Notes under the pieces: generated by a model
Told to the model about the DNA's origin: nothing
Databases searched by the model: none
The model's input: the letters and a program-made list of their open reading frames with translations, nothing else
Assembly (NCBI GenBank): GCA_963768945.1
Contig: CAVYJW010000008.1
Span: 558,001 to 622,000, forward strand
Source of the DNA: RYN-230 sp963768945
GTDB taxonomy: Bacteria; Actinomycetota; Actinomycetes; Streptosporangiales; Streptosporangiaceae
DNA length: 64,000 nucleotides
Reading direction: 5' to 3'
Shown: piece by piece, positions 49,756-60,371 of the stretch
How positions within the stretch are numbered: position 1 is the first letter of the stretch
How the letters are laid out: each line of letters starts with the position of its first letter
Position numbers and translations under genes: made by a program

Positions 49756-50669
49756 GCGCGAAGGTAGCGCCTGAGGGTGAGGAAGGACGTGACGCCACAG
49801 AGCACCACTCCCATGACCATGGCTAGGACGATGACCTCGATCAGGTCGGCGAGACTGAGCCGGACATTGTACGGGAAGTACTGCTGGAGCGCGTCGAGGC
49901 CCAGGGTCTTCACGGCGATGAGCAACCCGGCGGCGATCAGCCAGCCGAACATTCCCGCGATGATTCCTTCTAGCAGGAATGGTAGCTGAACGTAGAAATT
50001 GGACGCGCCCACCAGCCGCATGATGCTGGTTTCCCGGCGGCGGTTGAACGCCGACAGCCGGATCGTGTTGGCGACCAGCAGGATGGCCGCGATGACCAGG
50101 ATGATCGCGACCACGATGACCGCGTTCCGCGCGCCGTCGAGCAGCTTGTAGAAGTTGGACAGGATCGACTCGACGTTCACGATGTTGTCCACCCCGGGGC
50201 GTCCCTCCACGGTGCCGGCCACCACGGGGTAGTCGGCCTGCGCGTTGCGCAGCTTGACCTGGAAGGAGTCCGGGATCTCGTTCTGGGTGACGAGGCTGGA
50301 GAACGAGCGGTCCTGCGCGAAGTCCTGCTTGAACCGCTGGAAGGCCTGGGACTGCGACTCGTAGTACACCGCCTCCACGCCCTGCGACCGCAGCGCGGTC
50401 AGGTCGTGGTAGATCGAGGCCCGCTGGGCGGCGGTGGCTGGCCCGTTCTGCTTGCACTGCGGGCTCACGCTGGTCGCCGTGCACAGGTAGATGGACAGCT
50501 GGACCCGGCCCTGCCAGTAGGTCCGGGTGTTGTCCACTTGCTTGACGAACAACAGGCCCGTGCCCAGCAGCGACAGGCTGATGGCCACCACGACCACCAG
50601 CGCAATCGTCATGGTGAGGTTGCGCCGGAGGCCGGTCCAGACCTCTTGGAAGACAAACTGTGCACGCAT
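49752..50669 (-). CDS. ftsX: Cell division protein FtsX
   Basis: A 305-residue membrane subunit of the FtsEX complex. It has a cytosolic start MRAQFVFQEVWTGLRRNLTM, helix 1 (ALVVVVAISLSLLGTGLLFV), an extracellular domain (about 45-170; two Cys at CTATSVSPQC) and three C-terminal helices with the FtsX motif SAFNRRRETSIMRLVGASN. It couples FtsE ATP hydrolysis to peptidoglycan hydrolase activation outside the cell. Start ATG 50669; 84 bases downstream of ftsE. Confidence 0.95.
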   Translation of the reverse strand: MRAQFVFQEVWTGLRRNLTMTIALVVVVAISLSLLGTGLLFVKQVDNTRTYWQGRVQLSIYLCTATSVSPQCKQNGPATAAQRASIYHDLTALRSQGVEAVYYESQSQAFQRFKQDFAQDRSFSSLVTQNEIPDSFQVKLRNAQADYPVVAGTVEGRPGVDNIVNVESILSNFYKLLDGARNAVIVVAIILVIAAILLVANTIRLSAFNRRRETSIMRLVGASNFYVQLPFLLEGIIAGMFGWLIAAGLLIAVKTLGLDALQQYFPYNVRLSLADLIEVIVLAMVMGVVLCGVTSFLTLRRYLRA

Positions 50670-50753
50670 GGTCGCTTGAATCCCTCGGTAATTCCTCGGT
50701 ATCGGTACCGCCCAAAGCCCCCGTCAGCAGCCCGGAAGGGGCCGCTGAGCTGG

Positions 50754-51443
50754 TCAGTACGCCTGGCCGTACACCCCGCGAGACTGGTCGCGCACAACTT
50801 TCCCGTACTCGAGCTCGATCACGCGCTTGCGCATGGAGTCAACGATCGCCGCGTCGTGCGTGGCCATGACGACCGTGGTCCCGGTCCGGTTGATCCGGTC
50901 GAGCACCTTCATGATGCCGATGGAGGTGGCCGGGTCGATGTTCCCGGTCGGCTCGTCCGCCAGCAGGATCATCGGCCTGTTCACGAACGCCCGGGCCATC
51001 GCGACCCGCTGCTGCTCGCCACCGGAGAGCTCATCGGGCATCCTGTCGTGCTTGCCTTCCAGCCCGACCAGGTCAACCACCTCGGGGACCACCTTGCGGA
51101 TGAACCGCCGGGGCTTGCCGATCACCTGGAGGGCAAAGGCGACGTTCTGGTAGACGTTCTTGTTGGGCAGCAGCCGGAAGTCCTGGAACACGCACCCGAT
51201 CCTGCGGCGCAGATACGGAACCTTCCAGTTGGTGAGGCGGGCGAGATCCTTGCCGGCCACGTGAATCTTGCCGTCGGTCGGCTTCTCCTCCTTGAGAACC
51301 AGCCTCAGGAACGTCGACTTGCCCGAACCCGAGGGTCCGACCAGGAAGACGAACTCACCCTTCTCGACGTCGATCGTGACGTTCTCCAGGGCCGGGCGGC
51401 CCTGGTTCGGGTACGTCTTAGTGACGTTATCGAAGTGGATCAC
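50754..51443 (-). CDS. ftsE: Cell division ATP-binding protein FtsE
   Basis: A 229-residue ABC ATPase: Walker A GPSGSGKS, Q-loop FQDFRLLPNKNV, signature LSGGEQQRVAMARAF, Walker B ILLADEP and switch ATHDAAIV. GTG 51443 (VIHFDNVTKTYP) gives the normal family length; an upstream in-frame ATG at 51497 would add an unconserved extension. Forms the FtsEX complex with the next gene. Confidence 0.95.
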   Translation of the reverse strand: MIHFDNVTKTYPNQGRPALENVTIDVEKGEFVFLVGPSGSGKSTFLRLVLKEEKPTDGKIHVAGKDLARLTNWKVPYLRRRIGCVFQDFRLLPNKNVYQNVAFALQVIGKPRRFIRKVVPEVVDLVGLEGKHDRMPDELSGGEQQRVAMARAFVNRPMILLADEPTGNIDPATSIGIMKVLDRINRTGTTVVMATHDAAIVDSMRKRVIELEYGKVVRDQSRGVYGQAY

Positions 51444-51621
51444 AGGCCCATCACAACGCTCGACAGAATGCGGACGCCGCAGCCGGAATCCGGCCACCGT
51501 ACGGCCCTCCCGGCTCCAGCGGACTGTCCGGTTTGGCCAGGGGCCAGTCTAGGGGGGAAACTGGCTCCGAACGTCCAACACCGCGGAAGTGACACCGGTG
51601 CCTGCTGAGGGAGGGACCCAG

Positions 51622-51804
51622 ATGAGTTGCGAAGACCTGATCTGCGCCAGCTGTGCGGGGCCGGTGGTCGAGGCTCGCTGCCCAGCCTGCCAGGCGGCGC
51701 GGACGCAGATGCACCGTCACTCCGGCGGCCTGAGCCTGCCTGTGATCGCCATGCTGCTGCTGGCCGCGCTGGCGCTGGCCGTCATGCTGCAGGTGGCCCA
51801 CTAG
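51622..51804 (+). CDS. Small zinc-ribbon-like membrane protein
   Basis: A 60-residue protein with two CxxC pairs (ICASCAG and CPACQA), a short basic stretch ARTQMHRHSG and one C-terminal membrane helix (LPVIAMLLLAALALAVMLQ). A GAGGGAGGGA ribosome site precedes ATG 51622. It lies between the ftsE and prfB genes, on the opposite strand to both. Function unknown; the Cys pairs suggest a small zinc ribbon on the cytosolic side. Confidence 0.65.
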   Translation: MSCEDLICASCAGPVVEARCPACQAARTQMHRHSGGLSLPVIAMLLLAALALAVMLQVAH

Positions 51805-51827
51805 GGCGGCTGGGCGACCGGGCGGGA

Positions 51828-52940
51828 TCAGGCCTCGTGGGGCTGCTTGCGCAGCCAGCGGATCTCAGCCTCGATGAAGTCGTCGATCTCGCCGTCCATG
51901 ACCGCGGCGGTGTTCCCCGTCTCCAGCCCGGTGCGGAGGTCCTTGACGTTCTGGTAGGGGTGGAGCACATAGTTCCGGATCTGGGTGCCCCAGCTGCCTG
52001 AGGAGTCACCGCGCAGCTCGGCCATCTTCGCCGCCTGCTCCGCGCGCTTGCGTTCCAGCAGCTTGGCCTGGAGCACCGCCATGGCGCTGGCCCGGTTCTG
52101 GATCTGGCTGCGCTCGTTCTGGCAGGACACCACGATCCCGGTCGGCAGGTGGGTGAGCCGGACGGCCGAGTCGGTGGTGTTCACACCCTGGCCGCCAGGG
52201 CCGCTGGAGCGGTAGACGTCCACCCGGATGTCATCGTCGGGGATCTCGATGTGGTCGGTCTGCTCCACCACCGGGATCACGTCCACACCGGCGAACGAGG
52301 TCTGCCTGCGGCCCTGGTTGTCGTACTTGGAGATGCGCACCATGCGGTGCGTGCCGTGCTCACCGCGCAGCGTGCCGTACGCGTACGGCGCCTTGATCGC
52401 GAACGTGGTGGACTTGATGCCCGCCTCTTCCGCGTAGGACGTGTCGTAGATCTCGCTCGCGTACCCGTGCCGCTCCGCCCAGCGCAGGTAGATGCGCCGC
52501 AGCCCCTCCGCCCAGTCGGCCGCGTCCGCTCCGCCGGCCTGCGCGTTGATCGTGATCAGCGCCTCCCGGGCGTCGTACTCGCCGGACAGGAGGGTCCGTA
52601 CCTCGAGCAGGTCGATCTCCTTGCGCAAGGCCGCCAGATCACGGGTCGCCTCTTCACGGGTGGGCTCGTCGTGCTCGCTCTCGGCCAGCTCGAACATCAC
52701 CCGGGTGTCGTCGAGCCGGCGGCGCAAGCTGCCCAGCCGGCTGAGTTCCCCCTCGAGGTAGGACAGCCGGCGGGTGACCGCCTGGGCCCTGTCCTGATCG
52801 TCCCAGAGTCGTGGGTCGGCCGCGCGCTCCCTCAGATTGTCTGCTTCGCGACGCATGGCCTCCGGATCGAGAACGGACTCCACGCTCGTGAGAGTCGACG
52901 ACAGTTCCGAGATTTCATTTGCGGGATCGGTACCTGCCAT
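51828..52940 (-). CDS. prfB: Peptide chain release factor 2, with SKY in place of SPF
   Basis: A 370-residue class I release factor. The GGQ loop SSGPGGQGVNTTDSAVRLTH (about residue 246) is intact, and the N-terminal coiled part and C-terminal domain are normal. The stop-codon tripeptide region reads MVRISKYDNQGRRQTSF (about 198-214), so SKY replaces the RF2 SPF motif that reads UGA/UAA. ATG 52940 starts a continuous frame; no programmed frameshift site is present. RF2 identity rests on length, DNQGRRQTSFAGVDVIPVVE and locus. Many genes here end in TGA, so some factor must read UGA. Confidence 0.9.
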   Translation of the reverse strand: MAGTDPANEISELSSTLTSVESVLDPEAMRREADNLRERAADPRLWDDQDRAQAVTRRLSYLEGELSRLGSLRRRLDDTRVMFELAESEHDEPTREEATRDLAALRKEIDLLEVRTLLSGEYDAREALITINAQAGGADAADWAEGLRRIYLRWAERHGYASEIYDTSYAEEAGIKSTTFAIKAPYAYGTLRGEHGTHRMVRISKYDNQGRRQTSFAGVDVIPVVEQTDHIEIPDDDIRVDVYRSSGPGGQGVNTTDSAVRLTHLPTGIVVSCQNERSQIQNRASAMAVLQAKLLERKRAEQAAKMAELRGDSSGSWGTQIRNYVLHPYQNVKDLRTGLETGNTAAVMDGEIDDFIEAEIRWLRKQPHEA

Positions 52941-53022
52941 GCGGGAAAGCCTACGCGAGCGCGGGCATTCGAAAGGACGATCGCCCGCTAACGGCGTGGC
53001 CCGATCTACGCTCAATGCGAAA

Positions 53023-56000
53023 TCACGGACGTTCTGGTAGTGAACTGGCGTCCACCAGAGTGCGAATTGCACGCACCGCCACCGACAGCATCGCGACAGT
53101 GAACCTGTCGCTCTCCCAGATCTCGGTCAGGGTCTGCCCGGCGCGCTGAACCGCTGGCTCGTTGCGCCGCACCCAGTCGGCGAGCCGCTCTTCCGGGCTG
53201 CCCGGGCCGGTGACGTGGAGAACGTCCCGGGTGATGGCCGCGTGGGCCGCGTACAGGTCGTCGCGGAGCGCGGCGCGCGCCATCGTGTTCCACCGGTCGT
53301 CGCGCAGCAGGGCGGTGATCCGGTCGCGCAGCCTGGTGATCTGCAGCCGCTCACCCAGATCGAAGTAGACCTCGGCCGTCTCCTCGACGCTGCGGCCGAC
53401 CGCCGCGGCGATCTCGACCAGGTCGAAGGCCGAGTAGGCGGCCACCATGGCGGCCACGCGCTCTGCCAGTTCCTCGGGCACCCCGCGGGCGGTGAAGGAC
53501 TCCAGCCGGTCGTCGAAACCGGACCGGTCCCGGCCGGTGAGCAGCTTGGGCAGGCCAGAGGAGACGGTGAGCACCCCGCCGGAGAAGAAGTCGATGGTCT
53601 CGGCGATGTCGAACGGCGGCCTGCGGTTGTAGAGCAGCCACCGGGTGGCCCGCTCGGCGAGCTTGTGGCTCTCCAGCAGCAGTGCCAGCTGGGTGGCCAC
53701 TTCCACCCGGCCATCCAGCGCCTCCACCTGGGACCAGAAACCCGCCAGGTCGAAGACCTGGCGGGCGACCAGCCAGGCGCAGGTGATGTCGGGTACCGAT
53801 GCCCCGGTTTCCTCGTTCATCCGGAACAGGAAGGTCGTCCCGGAGCGGTCCACCATGTCGTTGACGACCTCGGTGGTGATGATCTCCCGGCGCAGCGGGT
53901 GGGCACGCATCTGGTCGGCGAACGACTCGTGCAGCGGCTCAGGGAAGTAGGCGTTGAGCTCCGACTGCAGGTAAGGGTCGTCCGGCAGCGTCGAGGCGTG
54001 CATTTCCTCCTCGGCGGCGATCTTGACCTGGGCGAGCAGCACCGCGAACTCGGGTCCGGTCAGGCCCAGGCCGGCCGAGCGGCGCTCGGCGATCTCCTTG
54101 TCCCCCGGGAGCACTTCCAGCTTCCGGCGGAGCCGGCCGTCCCGCGCCATTTTGCGGATCATCCGGCTGTGCACGTGCAGCATCTGCGGCGCCTGGGCCC
54201 GGGACGACGCCAGGGCCCGGTTCTGGCTGTAGTTGTCCTGCAGGACCAGGGCCGCGACCTCGTCGGTCATCTCGTGGAGCAGGCGGTTACGCTGGGCGGC
54301 GCCCAGCTCGCCGCGGCTGACGCTGTCCGCCAGCAGGATCTTGATGTTCACTTCGTGGTCGGAGGTATCCACCCCCGCGGAGTTGTCGATGAAATCGGTG
54401 TTGACCAGGCCGCCCGCGAGCGCGTACTCGATCCGGGCCGCCTGGGTCAGGCCCAGGTTGCCGCCCTCGGCTATCACCTTGGCCCGGACCGCGGTCGCGT
54501 CGATCCGGACGGCGTCGTTGGCCCGGTCCCCGGCGTCGGCCTGCGTCTGGGTGCTGGCCTTCACGTAGGTGCCGACCCCGCCGTTCCAGAGCAGGTCCAC
54601 GGGGGCAGCGAGGATCGCGGAAATCACCTGGTCCGGGGACAGGGCGTGGACGTCGCTGTCCAGGCCGAGCGTGTCGGCGACCGCCGCGGAAATCGGGACA
54701 GACTTCATGGTGCGGGACCACACGCCGCCACCGGCGGAGATGACCGTGGGGTCGTAGTCAGCCCAGGAGGAGCGGGGCAGCTCGAACAGGCGCCGCCGTT
54801 CCGCGAAGCTGCGCGCCGGGTCGGGCGACGGGTCGATGAAGATGTGCCGGTGGTCGAACGCCGCCACCAGCCTGATGTGCTCGGAGAGCAGCATCCCGTT
54901 GCCGAAGACGTCGCCGGACATGTCCCCGACCCCGGCGACCGTGAAGTCCGTGGTATCGACGTCGAGGTCCAGCGTGGCGAAGTGGAACTTGACCGATTCC
55001 CAGGCGCCGCGGGCGGTGATGGCCATCTTCTTGTGGTCATAGCCCTCGGACCCGCCGGAGGCGAACGCGTCGCCCAGCCAGTACCCGTAGCTCTGCGCGA
55101 TCTCGTTGGCGGTGTCAGAGAATGTCGCGGTGCCCTTGTCCGCCGCGACCACCAGGTAGGGGTCGTCCCCGTCGTACCTGACCACCCCGGGCGGCGGCAG
55201 CACCCGGCCCGCCTGCAGGTTGTCGGTCACCTCCAGCATGGCGCTGATGAACGTCCGGTAGCAGGCCAGCACCTCGGCCTGGTAGGCGTCCCGGTGGGCG
55301 GCGTCGGGCAGCCGCTTGCAGACGAAGCCGCCCTTGGCCCCGGACGGCACGATGACGGAGTTCTTCACCTCCTGCGCCTTGGCCAGCCCGAGGATCTCGG
55401 TGCGGAAGTCCTCGCTGCGGTCCGACCAGCGCAGCCCGCCGCGGGCCACCGCGCCGAACCTCAGGTGCACCGCTTCCAGCCGCGGTGAATAGACGAACAG
55501 CTCGAACTTCGGCCGGGGCGCCGGCAGGTCGGGCACGGCCGCCGCGTCCAGCTTGACCACCAGGTACGGAACCTGGGCCGGGCCGGTGCCGGGCGCGTGC
55601 GCGCCCGCATGGTCGGCGAAGTAGTTCGTGCGCAGGGTGGCCAGGATCAGGCCCAGGTAAGCGCGCAGTACCCGGTCGTGATCGAGGACGGCCACGTCGT
55701 CCAGCTCACCGCGGATCTCCTCGGTGATGGCCTCGCTGCGCTCCGCCTGCCCGGCCTGCCGGGCCGGGTCGAAGCGGGATTCGAACAGCCTGACCAGCAG
55801 CCGGGTCACCGTGGTGTTGGAGCGCAGCACACGCTCGATGTAGGAGTGGCTGAACCGGGTGCCGCCCTGCCGCAGGTACTTGGCGTAGGCACGGAGCACC
55901 ATGACCTGGCGCCAGCTCAGGTGAGCGTCCACCACCAGGGCGTTGAACCCGTCGTCCTCGATCTGGCCAAGCCACAGTGCATCGAGCGCGTCCTCGACCA

Positions 56001-58133
56001 GGCCTTTAACCGGGCCAGGATGCGGCGGCCTGGTGGGTGGCGCCTGCGTGGCCGGAAGACCCGCCCGCAGCGCGCCCGCAGCCGGCGCGCCCGCGGCCGG
56101 CGCGCCCGCGACCGGGACGGGCCGGGCGCCGCGGGGACGCAGCCCGAAGTCGTAGATCCAGAACGGCGCGGGGAGCCCCGGCGCGGAGAACTCGTAGGGG
56201 TGCTCGTCGACGACCTCGACCCCCAGGTGGTGCAGCCGGGGCAGCACATCGGTGAGGGTGATCGGCGATCCGGTCCGGTAGATCGTCAGCCGCCAGACGC
56301 GCGGCCTGTCGTCCGCGCCCGGCCGCCCGGTGTCTTCCGCGGGTTTGCCGCCGGAGAAGCCCTCGGCCTCCCACAGGTCGAAAGCCACCGGCGTGCCGGA
56401 CTGGAGCATGCCGCGCACCCGGATGAGGTCACTCACCGCGTAGGCCGCGGGCACGTCGGCCTTGTAGGTCCCAGGGACGGCATCCGCCCAGCGGGCGAGC
56501 AGTTCCCCCCCTGCTCCCCGCCCAGCCGGGCCAGCGCCTCGGCGGCGAGGTCCTCATCCCAGGAGCGCACCGCGACGGCCAGCTTGGCCTCCAGCAGAGC
56601 CGTGTCCACCTCGGGCAGCCGGCGACCCTGCTCGGCCCGGACCACCACGTGCAGCCGGGCCAGCGCCGATTCGCCGACGGTCGCGCTGTACTCCACGGTC
56701 GCGCCGTGGAACGCGTCGCGCAGGATCTCCTGGGCGCGCAGCCGCACCGCGGTGGTGTACCGGTCGCGGGGCAGATACACCAGGCACGACATGTACCGGC
56801 CGTAGACGTCGCGGCGCAGGAAGAGACGGGTCTGGCGGCGTTCCCGCAGGGCGAGCACGCCCAGCGCGATCGGGGTCAGCTCGGGCACGGAGATCTGGAA
56901 GAGCTCCTCCCGGGGGTAGCCCTCGAGAATCTCGGTCAGGTCCTGGCCGTCGTGGCTGTCCTGGATCATCCCGGCCGCCTCGATCACGCTGGCCAGCTTG
57001 CGCCGGAGCACCGGAATGCGGGTGATGCTCTCGTGGTATGCGGCGTGCGTGAACAGCCCGAGGAAGCGGTGCTCGCCGACCACCTCGCCCGCGTCATTGA
57101 CCCGCTTGACCGCGATGTAGTCCAGGTAATTCGGCCGGTGCACGGTGGACCGGGAGTTGGCCTTGGTCAGGATGAGGCGCTGCCGGTCGCGGGCCCGGGT
57201 CCGCACCTCGGGTGGCAGGGCCGCGAAGGACGTGGAACCCGTCTTATCGTGCCGCAAGATCCCCAGGCCGGTGCCCGGCAGCGCGAGCAGCGCCATCCCA
57301 TCCGGGTCGTCCACCAGGTCGTACTCCCGGTAGCCAAGGAACGTGAAGTGGTTGTCGGCCAGCCAGCGGAGCAGGGCCACGGTCTCGGCCGGGGCCCCGG
57401 CGCCTTCCGCGGACAGCCGGTCGGCCAGCCAGGTGGCCTTGGCCTGCATCCGCGGGTAGTCCTCGACCGCCACCCGGACGTCGTACAGCACCCGGTGCAG
57501 ATCCTGCTCAAGCTCGGCAGCGGAGTTGCCCGGGCCTGAGATCCGGGTGCCTGTGCTGCGGGTGGCCGGGCCGTGTCCGGGCGCGCTGTCGGCGCCCGGC
57601 CCGCTGATCTCGATATGGGTCCAGGATTCGGCGATCTCGTCGTGGTCGCCGCCCTGGGCCGCGAGCATCCCGCACACATCGTGCAGCGTCCCGGCCACGT
57701 CCCGGCGGACCAGCAGCTGGGGGTGCAGGATGTGGTCGCTGTCCAGGCCGTGCCGGGCCAGCTCCATGGTCAGCGAGTCGACCAGGAACGGCATGTCGTC
57801 GGTGACGATGTCGATCACCCGGCGGGACGGGTCGAACGCGCCGGGCGAGCCGGCCGGGCACACCCGGACGAGGGCCCGGCCCTGCGGCCGGTGGGCGGCG
57901 AGCCGGGCCTGCTCCACCGCGGCCGCCGCCACAGCGGCCGGGCCGGCCGCGGCCAGGTCCTCGACCGGGACGTGCCAGTAGTACGCCCGCAGATAGCAGA
58001 GCAGGTCCCCGACGTTCAGGTCGGCCAGTTCCGCGGTGCTGACCGCCTGTGCCGCCTCAGCCAGCAGGGCTTCCCTGTCCGTGGACGAGGCGTCACTCAC
58101 TGACGCCGCACCACGCCATTGTGGTGTTGTCAC
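53023..58133 (-). pseudogene. NAD-specific glutamate dehydrogenase (large type), frameshifted at a 7-G run
   Basis: With one base added at the C7 run (56505-56511) this is one protein of about 1700 residues, the size of the large actinobacterial NAD-GDH, which converts glutamate to 2-oxoglutarate. The N-terminal half (GTG 58133 to about 56505) carries ACT-like regulatory parts (IVTDDMPFLVDSLTMELARH); the second half has the catalytic core with Lys in VIVPSGAKGGFVCKRLPD and the NAD fold near VRAKVIAEGGNLGLTQAARI. One more G restores GEQGGELLARWADAVPGTYK across the junction. It may be a sequencing indel or a true break. A small AGAPA repeat lies at 56065-56110. GTG 58133 overlaps the acetoacetyl-CoA synthetase stop. 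Confidence 0.8.
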
Positions 58134-60247
58134 GCGTTTCCCTCAATCACCGTTGATCGCTGCGCATCGCCTGCCCCCGACTCTACGCGGGGTTCCTGCG
58201 GCGCGAAGAGCCCAAGGACCTCGGGATTCGCCAGCGCGTCCGGGTCGGCCGCCTCCGCGACCGGCGTGCCGAGCAGGATCTTGCGCACCGGAACTTCCAG
58301 TTTCTTCCCGGACAGCGTCCGCGGGATCCCGGGAACCTGGTGGATCTCGTCGGGCACGTGCCGCGGGGACAGTTCGCTGCGCAACGCCCCGCGGAGCCGG
58401 CCGGTCAGGTCGTCGTCCAGGTCGCGTCCCTCGGCCAGCACCACGTACAGCACCAGCCGTCCCGGGCGGCCCAGCTGCCCGGTGTCCACCACCAGGCTGT
58501 CGGTGACCTCCGGCAGCCGCTCCACTACCCGGTAGAACTCGCTGGTGCCCATCCGCACGCCACCCCGGTTCAGGGTGGCGTCCGAGCGTCCGTAGATCAC
58601 GCATCCGCCGTCCGGCAGCAGGGTGATCCAGTCACCGTGCCGCCACACTCCGGGATAGGCGGCGAAGTAGCTGGCCCGGTATTTCGCGCCGCCCGGATCG
58701 TTCCAGAAGCCGACCGGCATCGACGGCATGGGTGCGGTGATGACGAGCTCGCCGACCTCCCCCGTGACCGGCTTCCCGGCGGCGTCGAAGGCTTCCACCT
58801 TGGCGCCCAGGCACCGGCCCGCGATGAGGCCAGCCCGCACCGGCAGCAGCGGGGTGGGCCCGACGAACCCGGTGCACACGTCGGTGCCACCGGAGAACGA
58901 GCCGAGCTGCGCGTCCTCGCTGACGCCGGAGTAGACCCAGTGGAAGCCCTCGGGCGGCAGCGGGGATCCGGTGGACCCGATGCCGCGGACGGCGGACAGA
59001 TCCAGGTCGCGGCCCGGGGCCAGCCCGGCTTTGGCGCAGGCGAGGAGGTAGGGCGCACCGGTCCCGAAGTAGGTCACCCCGGTCTGCGCGGCGAGCCGCC
59101 ACAGGGCGTCGGTGCCCGGGTACGTGGCGCTGCCGTCGTAGAGCACCACGGTCGCCCCGGCCAGCAGGCCGCCGGCCAGGTAGTTCCACATCATCCAGCC
59201 GGTGGTCGTGTACCAGAAGAACACGTCCCCGGGACCGAGATCCTGGTGCAGGCCCAGCGCCTTGAGGTGCTCGAGGACGATTCCGCCGTGACCGTGCATG
59301 ATCGCCTTGGGCAGCCCGGTGGTGCCGGACGAGTACAGCACCCAGAGCGGGTGGCCGAAGGGGACCTCGACGAACTCCGGCTGGCCGTCACCGGCCGCGG
59401 CCGGGAGGTCGGCCCAGCTGAGCGTGCGCACCCCCGCCTGGCTGGCCGCGGCCCGGGTGGCAGGTCCCGCACCCGGGGAGGCACCGCCCGGGGAGGCACC
59501 GCCCGGGGAGGCACCGCCCGGCCCATCTACCATGATCACGGCGGCCAGCCCGGGCAGCCCCGCGACGATCTCGCTGACAGCCTCGTCCCGGCTGAACTCC
59601 TTGCCGCCGTAGCGGTAGCTGCCCACCGCGAGCAGCACCGTGGGGCGGATCTGCGCGAACCGGTCGATCACGCTATGCGCACCGAAATCCGGCGAGCAGG
59701 ACGACCAGATGGCGCCCAGGCTGGCCGTGGCCAGCAGGCCGATGATCGCTTCGGGGATGTTCGGCAGGAACGCGGCCACCCGGTCCCCCTGGCTGACGCC
59801 GAGCGCACGCAGTGCCCCGCGGACCCGTCCCACTTCGGCGGCCAGCTCACCGTAGGTGTAGGTCCGCGGCGGGGCGTCCTCGGCGCAGGCGATGATCGCG
59901 GCGCGGGTGGGCTCGGTGCGGGCCGTGCGCAGCGCGTTCCGCGAGTAGTTCAGCGTGGCGCCAGGAAACCAGCTGGCCTCGGGCAGCTGCCCGCGCAGCG
60001 CTGGACCGTCACCGCGCTGGCCCAGGACGCCGAAATACTCCCACAGCGTGTCCCAGAACCTGCCCGGCTCGCCGACCGACCACTCCCACAGATCCTGGTA
60101 GTCAGCGGCGGCGACGCCGTGATGCTCGGCCAGCCAGCGCAGGTACTGGGTGATCCGGGCCTGCTCGACGACCTCCGGTCCCGGTTCCCACAGGACCTTG
60201 CCGTAATCGCTGCCGAGTAGCCGCGCCACCTCGTCGTTTCTTGGCAT
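58130..60247 (-). CDS. Acetoacetyl-CoA synthetase
   Basis: A 705-residue AMP-forming ligase activating acetoacetate. The AMP-binding motif is LYSSGTTGLPKAIMHGHGG and the A8 region is YGRSDATLNRGGVRMGTSEF; the C-terminal catalytic Lys region is RTLSGKKLEVPVRKIL. N-terminal LRWLAEHHGVAAADYQDLWE and GATLNYSRNAL are characteristic of the acetoacetyl-CoA group. An in-frame 15-nt repeat (GGASP three times) lies at 59473-59520. Start ATG 60247; ATG 60259 is possible. It is upstream of and coupled to glutamate dehydrogenase. Confidence 0.85.
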   Translation of the reverse strand: MPRNDEVARLLGSDYGKVLWEPGPEVVEQARITQYLRWLAEHHGVAAADYQDLWEWSVGEPGRFWDTLWEYFGVLGQRGDGPALRGQLPEASWFPGATLNYSRNALRTARTEPTRAAIIACAEDAPPRTYTYGELAAEVGRVRGALRALGVSQGDRVAAFLPNIPEAIIGLLATASLGAIWSSCSPDFGAHSVIDRFAQIRPTVLLAVGSYRYGGKEFSRDEAVSEIVAGLPGLAAVIMVDGPGGASPGGASPGGASPGAGPATRAAASQAGVRTLSWADLPAAAGDGQPEFVEVPFGHPLWVLYSSGTTGLPKAIMHGHGGIVLEHLKALGLHQDLGPGDVFFWYTTTGWMMWNYLAGGLLAGATVVLYDGSATYPGTDALWRLAAQTGVTYFGTGAPYLLACAKAGLAPGRDLDLSAVRGIGSTGSPLPPEGFHWVYSGVSEDAQLGSFSGGTDVCTGFVGPTPLLPVRAGLIAGRCLGAKVEAFDAAGKPVTGEVGELVITAPMPSMPVGFWNDPGGAKYRASYFAAYPGVWRHGDWITLLPDGGCVIYGRSDATLNRGGVRMGTSEFYRVVERLPEVTDSLVVDTGQLGRPGRLVLYVVLAEGRDLDDDLTGRLRGALRSELSPRHVPDEIHQVPGIPRTLSGKKLEVPVRKILLGTPVAEAADPDALANPEVLGLFAPQEPRVESGAGDAQRSTVIEGNA
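59473..59520 (-). repeat. 15-nt tandem repeat (GGASP) in acetoacetyl-CoA synthetase
   Basis: Three copies of GCCCGGGGAGGCACC in frame, between VIMVDGP and AGPATRAAA. This lies in a surface loop before the AMP-binding motif. Confidence 0.85.
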
Positions 60248-60371
60248 AGGCCCCAGCATCGGGGGTCAGCCCGCGCATCGCAACGGGAGCCGCGCGGCCC
60301 GCAGTGTGGTCCAGCTCACCCTGCCGGCGCCAGCCATCTCCGTGGCGGCCTTCCCGGCGCGGTGCCTCTGC

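Noticed and set aside
52800..52940. Programmed frameshift in prfB, as in many bacteria.
   Set aside because: The frame is continuous from ATG 52940 and no in-frame UGA with a slippery CTT precedes it.
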